Shown here: positions 60,665 through 64,000 of the stretch, in pieces
How positions within the stretch are numbered: the stretch's first letter is position 1
How the letters are laid out: each line of letters opens with the position of its first letter
DNA from: Schistocephalus solidus
Taxonomy: Eukaryota; Platyhelminthes; Cestoda; Diphyllobothriidea; Diphyllobothriidae
Reading direction: 5' to 3'
NCBI GenBank assembly: GCA_017591395.1
Contig: WEDG01001316.1
Coordinates: 62,001-126,000, forward strand
Length of the DNA stretch: 64,000 nucleotides
Notes under the pieces: model-generated
Told to the model about the DNA's origin: nothing
What the model saw: the letters and a program-made list of their open reading frames with translations, nothing else
Database searches by the model: none
Translations under genes and position numbers: made by a program

Positions 60665-60760
60665 ATTCCTGACCCTCATCCTAACTCTGAATTTAATCCA
60701 AATCTTAAATATAACCTCCAAATTAGACCTAACCCTCACCCTAACCCTCAATCTTAGTTC
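60665..60760 (+). repeat. degenerate telomere-like tract 4, intronic
   Basis: CCTGACCCTCATCCTAACTC and AACCCTCACCCTAACCCTCA-type words, C-rich strand on top, lying inside the intron between the last two exons of the plus-strand gene. Confidence 0.7.
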
Positions 60761-61176
60761 CAGGAATTAGGCGTAATGCCGCATGCTATGCGGGTGGTTC
60801 CTAGTCCAATGTCCTGATAAGGCGGCCATACCACTCATCCTTACCAATAATGTTAGTGTAATAATATACCCAGGTAATGATGTCGTCAATTAAATTGATT
60901 GTTGCCTCTTTTATTATTTATGTAGTCCTTCTTTGCATACGCATCAAAATTTATACCTAGCAAAAGATCCAGGTTTTGACTTTGAATAGTCTTTCATCGT
61001 AAATTAGCAACAACCATTCGCCTGCTATGTTCTCGCAAACGAATGTTCATCATTTTCTGAAAATCGCTGTAGTTAACCATTCATTAGGTTTCCTAGGATG
61101 TGTTTATATCTGTTACGTGACATGACAAGTGTTTGGTAGATAATGACTTGCCTGATGTACGTTCTTTGGTTCTCAG

Positions 61177-61363
61177 ACAAATATTTCGGGCTAAAATCGT
61201 AGTATATCCGAATGTTCAGACAAACAATGACTTGCTAGAATGCCGCATTAAACAGCACTCTTCAACATATACCTCGAAACCTGTAATACGAGAAATACCC
61301 GCCAAACAAGATAACTACGGGCTCTTTGGCAACATATATGAATACGATGGTTATAAGTCATAG
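61177..61363 (+). CDS. unknown gene, last exon
   Basis: Acceptor GTTCTTTGGTTCTCAG (AG at 61,175-61,176). The first base completes the split codon of the previous exon, giving LRRLRI-L-QIFRAKIVV across the junction. The frame is open to TAG at 61,361-61,363. The C-terminus is Tyr/Gly-rich (NYGLFGNIYEYDGYKS). A poly(A) hexamer follows six bases after the stop. Confidence 0.7.
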
Positions 61364-61368
61364 AAATC

Positions 61369-61374
61369 AATAAA
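61369..61374 (+). terminator. poly(A) signal AATAAA
   Basis: Hexamer immediately after the stop of the last exon, implying a very short 3' UTR. An A-rich run (TTAAAAAAAAC) follows 13 bases later. Confidence 0.65.
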
Positions 61375-61389
61375 ATTAATTAAAAAAAA

Positions 61390-64000
61390 CTATTCATATA
61401 TGACATACAGGATCTGGATTAAGCAGAATGAGAAAATTTAAATGATTTTACCCTACAGACAGTACACTTCTGGTTTCTTAATTATTTAAAGTTTTTCTGA
61501 TAAAACTAATTGTAATGCTGATTAGATTTCTGAACTACGAATAAGAGTACTATGCTCCTTGCTGTTACGGTTTTTCTGTGCGATACAGTGAGTTTAAAAT
61601 AATTTACACGGTTAATTAAACATTTTTAAATAGGATTAGAGGCAAGAACGTAATATGTGACCCAAATCAGGGAACAAAAAAAGGTCAGCTACTAATGAAA
61701 GACCAGTGATAATAATATTTTTATTGATGAAGCTAAATGAAGAAAAGAACAGCAACAACCTTATCCTTACCCTATTCATTGTTCTAGTAAGGGTTAGAAT
61801 TCGTTGCCAAGTTACTAAGGTCATGCAATAGTTTGTTGCCCCGACAATGTACGCATTGCGAGATGCGGCGGCCTTACCTCACACCTACCGATATGGGCGA
61901 TAGCATTAGTAACTGACCTGAACCATTTTTATTCGGACCCCCGACGGGAGTAAGAATGAAGCCCGTCCTATGCGACCTTTCATTATCAAAGTAAAACGGA
62001 TGCGTTTTGAAACTACCGTGGCGTCCTTAGTGTAGCGAATTGGAAAAATGTCATTTGACCCGATACTTCAGTACTCCCAAAACCCACGAAATACTGTATA
62101 ACCGTACTAACCCATGTAACCCGTACTTACCTAAAAAACGCAATGTACCGAGTAAGAATTACGTTGGCACATAGTATTGTCACGTATAACACGCTGACCT
62201 ATCCTTTTTCCATGAGCTGGGTGTTATACTACGTTCTTGCCGATGTGAAAAATGCATTCGGAAAATTTTTCTGTTTAATGTTAAGCTTTAAAAGACATTT
62301 GCTGTCGAGGCACCTATAAATACTTAAATGACAAAAAATTTAAGGGTCTTAGCCTTAAACTCGTACCCACGATATGACAATTATTTATATAAATCGAATA
62401 CATAAGCAATAAGTACAGCAAATTGCTCTGTAAGCAAAAAGTTGAAAAAGTCTTTATGCAGTTTACAGTGCACATTTTGTTCTTTCTTAAGGGGTACCGT
62501 CATTTTCAATAAAACGAAATTCTTAAGGTTCGAAGCTCCTTTGAAATAACAAATTTTGATAAGAAAAGTCTGAATCTTAGTGCATACTAGGGCTTGACAA
62601 ACAACCTTGTTAAATAGGAGAAGGTTGACATAATACGTGGAAACTTTCGAACGGATTGCATGTTTCAGATCAGCTACGTTGCATGGCCTGTCGTAGGACA
62701 GTGACCAACGACCAAATGCCGAGCCGACTTCTTATGCCCTTGTGAAACGGAAGATGATAGTGTTGGGGAAATGGGCGAAAGCAGGCAGCTCAGCTCTTTA
62801 TTATATCCTCGCCTCTGCAAAGGAGAATTTTTAAATTGAGCCACTAATCCATGTATCGGTATTTTGGAATCCATTTTCGCCTATCCCGGTTTTGCTGGAG
62901 AGATGGTAGCGACTGGGGACTGCCAGTCACCTTTTTCTCTCGATTACAGTGATCGGCACGCAAATGACAAGTTGACTGAAATTGTCTTAATCTGCCGAAG
63001 TGCACCACAGGCGTACAACACCTAGTCCCGGCAGGTGTGCCGGAGTAGTTGCTGACGATGACGCGACTTATTTTGTCATGGGGCACCGTAAGCGTACGGG
63101 AGAGATTATTTGATTAGCATTTGGCGAGGTCTTTGCAGACCCACCTGATGGGTAAAACAGCAACGGGTTGTAAACGTCTTAAAAGCACTAAGTGCTTTCC
63201 ATAATTATGCGTTCACTTTTTCTGTTACACCAAGCTGAGAAAATCAAATAAGCCAGACTAAATCACCCTTGCTGGTAGTGACTCTGAGAACTCGACAACA
63301 ATTCGGAAGGATCGCGAGTTCCCTTTAGCGACTCTTCCTGGAATGTAACTTCTATAGTTATCGTTTGCAACCGCACGTACAGCTTAGTCGAGGACTTTCG
63401 TAGGATTGTAAACAAAGCAGAAAACTGACCCTTGAGTATTTGCATCGAAGTCAAATTCATTTCCATCGTAGGTGCCATCCGCCAAGCGCAGCAAGTCGTC
63501 AAAATCCTTACTCTGTGCCAGAAATAAAAACAGGTGGAAAATCATTCTGACTTCTGTTTGCAAACAGGTATGTAAAATTATTTGCCTAAAATAGGTTCTA
63601 CTTCGTTTGTATATGCGGGTTATTTGAGAAGATTAATTCGTCTAAGCGATAAAAAACGTTTAAACATGGTCTTTTATGCATGAACGACCAGCAAAACAGA
63701 TTTTCTACAAAAACCAATGGGACCATTATGAAATTTTTTACCAGTAGTACCTACTTCTCCCTCCTATTCGTCTTCGGTTGGGTTTCATCCTTGGACAATA
63801 TTGCAATACTCCTTTAATTTTTCCATGAAACATTTGACCACTTTCTCCTGCTAGAAAGGATTTCCGAAATACTCACCTTTATAAGGCAGCTACTGGTTTA
63901 TGTGATCTTCGGTAAATAATGGTAACAAGGGAAGTCTAAACGCATTTCAACAAAAAGGCTTGATTTTTCATACGGATTCACACTTTTGATGGAGCCTTCC
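61390..64000. other. no gene resolved
   Basis: AT-rich apart from a more GC-rich block at about 62,670-63,110, whose minus-strand frames (for example LPSLQQNRDRRKWIPKYRY) look like transposon debris without a nameable domain. No second copy lies in this window. A small frame at 63,263-63,502 (minus) is unsupported. Confidence 0.4.

Overview
Kind of genome. This is a eukaryotic, gene-poor, intron-rich, AT-rich nuclear window. It is most likely from a flatworm, probably a pseudophyllidean tapeworm of the Spirometra/Schistocephalus type. The evidence is a minus-strand LINE endonuclease at the left edge that reads like the 'craniofacial development protein 2-like' LINE ORFs annotated in large numbers in those genomes (recalled family knowledge, not a search), Penelope-like GIY-YIG debris, degenerate TTAGGG-type tracts, and hammerhead ribozymes in a tRNA-headed repeat, as known in schistosomes. 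There is no bacterial gene organisation. Long ORFs without start or splice logic, including the poly-Ser/His/Met frames over the CAT microsatellite, are not genes.

Layout. 0-1.45 kb: 5' half of a LINE on the minus strand, carrying two nonsense codons. 1.45-8.7 kb: intergenic, with one tRNA-headed SINE relic (5.1-5.3 kb) and one copy of a dispersed repeat (7.6-8.0 kb). 8.7-14.3 kb: a second, more decayed LINE endonuclease, candidate minus-strand exons (10.3-10.6 and 13.5-14.3 kb), a 426-bp inverted-repeat element and a huge CAT microsatellite. 14.3-28.1 kb: mostly featureless, with a Penelope-type GIY-YIG fossil (20.4 kb) and a mariner/IS630-type transposase fossil (21.8-22.5 kb). 28.2-29.45 kb: the most interesting locus, a cluster of about 305-bp units, each with a tRNA-like pol III promoter and a type I hammerhead ribozyme, in both direct and inverted arrangement. 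31.6-36.5 kb: plus-strand exons, including a phase-consistent four-exon gene end with a poly(A) signal. 42.0-43.0 kb: an EndoU (XendoU-type) ribonuclease in one exon. 47.9-51.8 kb: candidate minus-strand exons. 52.7-61.4 kb: degenerate telomere-like tracts, a plus-strand gene ending at 61.36 kb, and a minus-strand coding exon lying inside what looks like one of its introns. 61.4-64 kb: nothing resolved.

What works together. The four coding loci share no visible pathway. The mobile fraction is more coherent. The ribozyme/tRNA-like units have the architecture of small retroelements ('retrozymes' or Sm-alpha-like SINEs) that are transcribed by pol III, self-cleave into monomers and depend on another element's reverse transcriptase. 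Penelope-like and LINE debris in the same window shows that candidate helpers existed in this genome. Gene calls are exon-level, made by eye from frame openness, splice consensus and phase agreement. First exons are mostly missing, and no function is claimed except for EndoU and the transposon domains.
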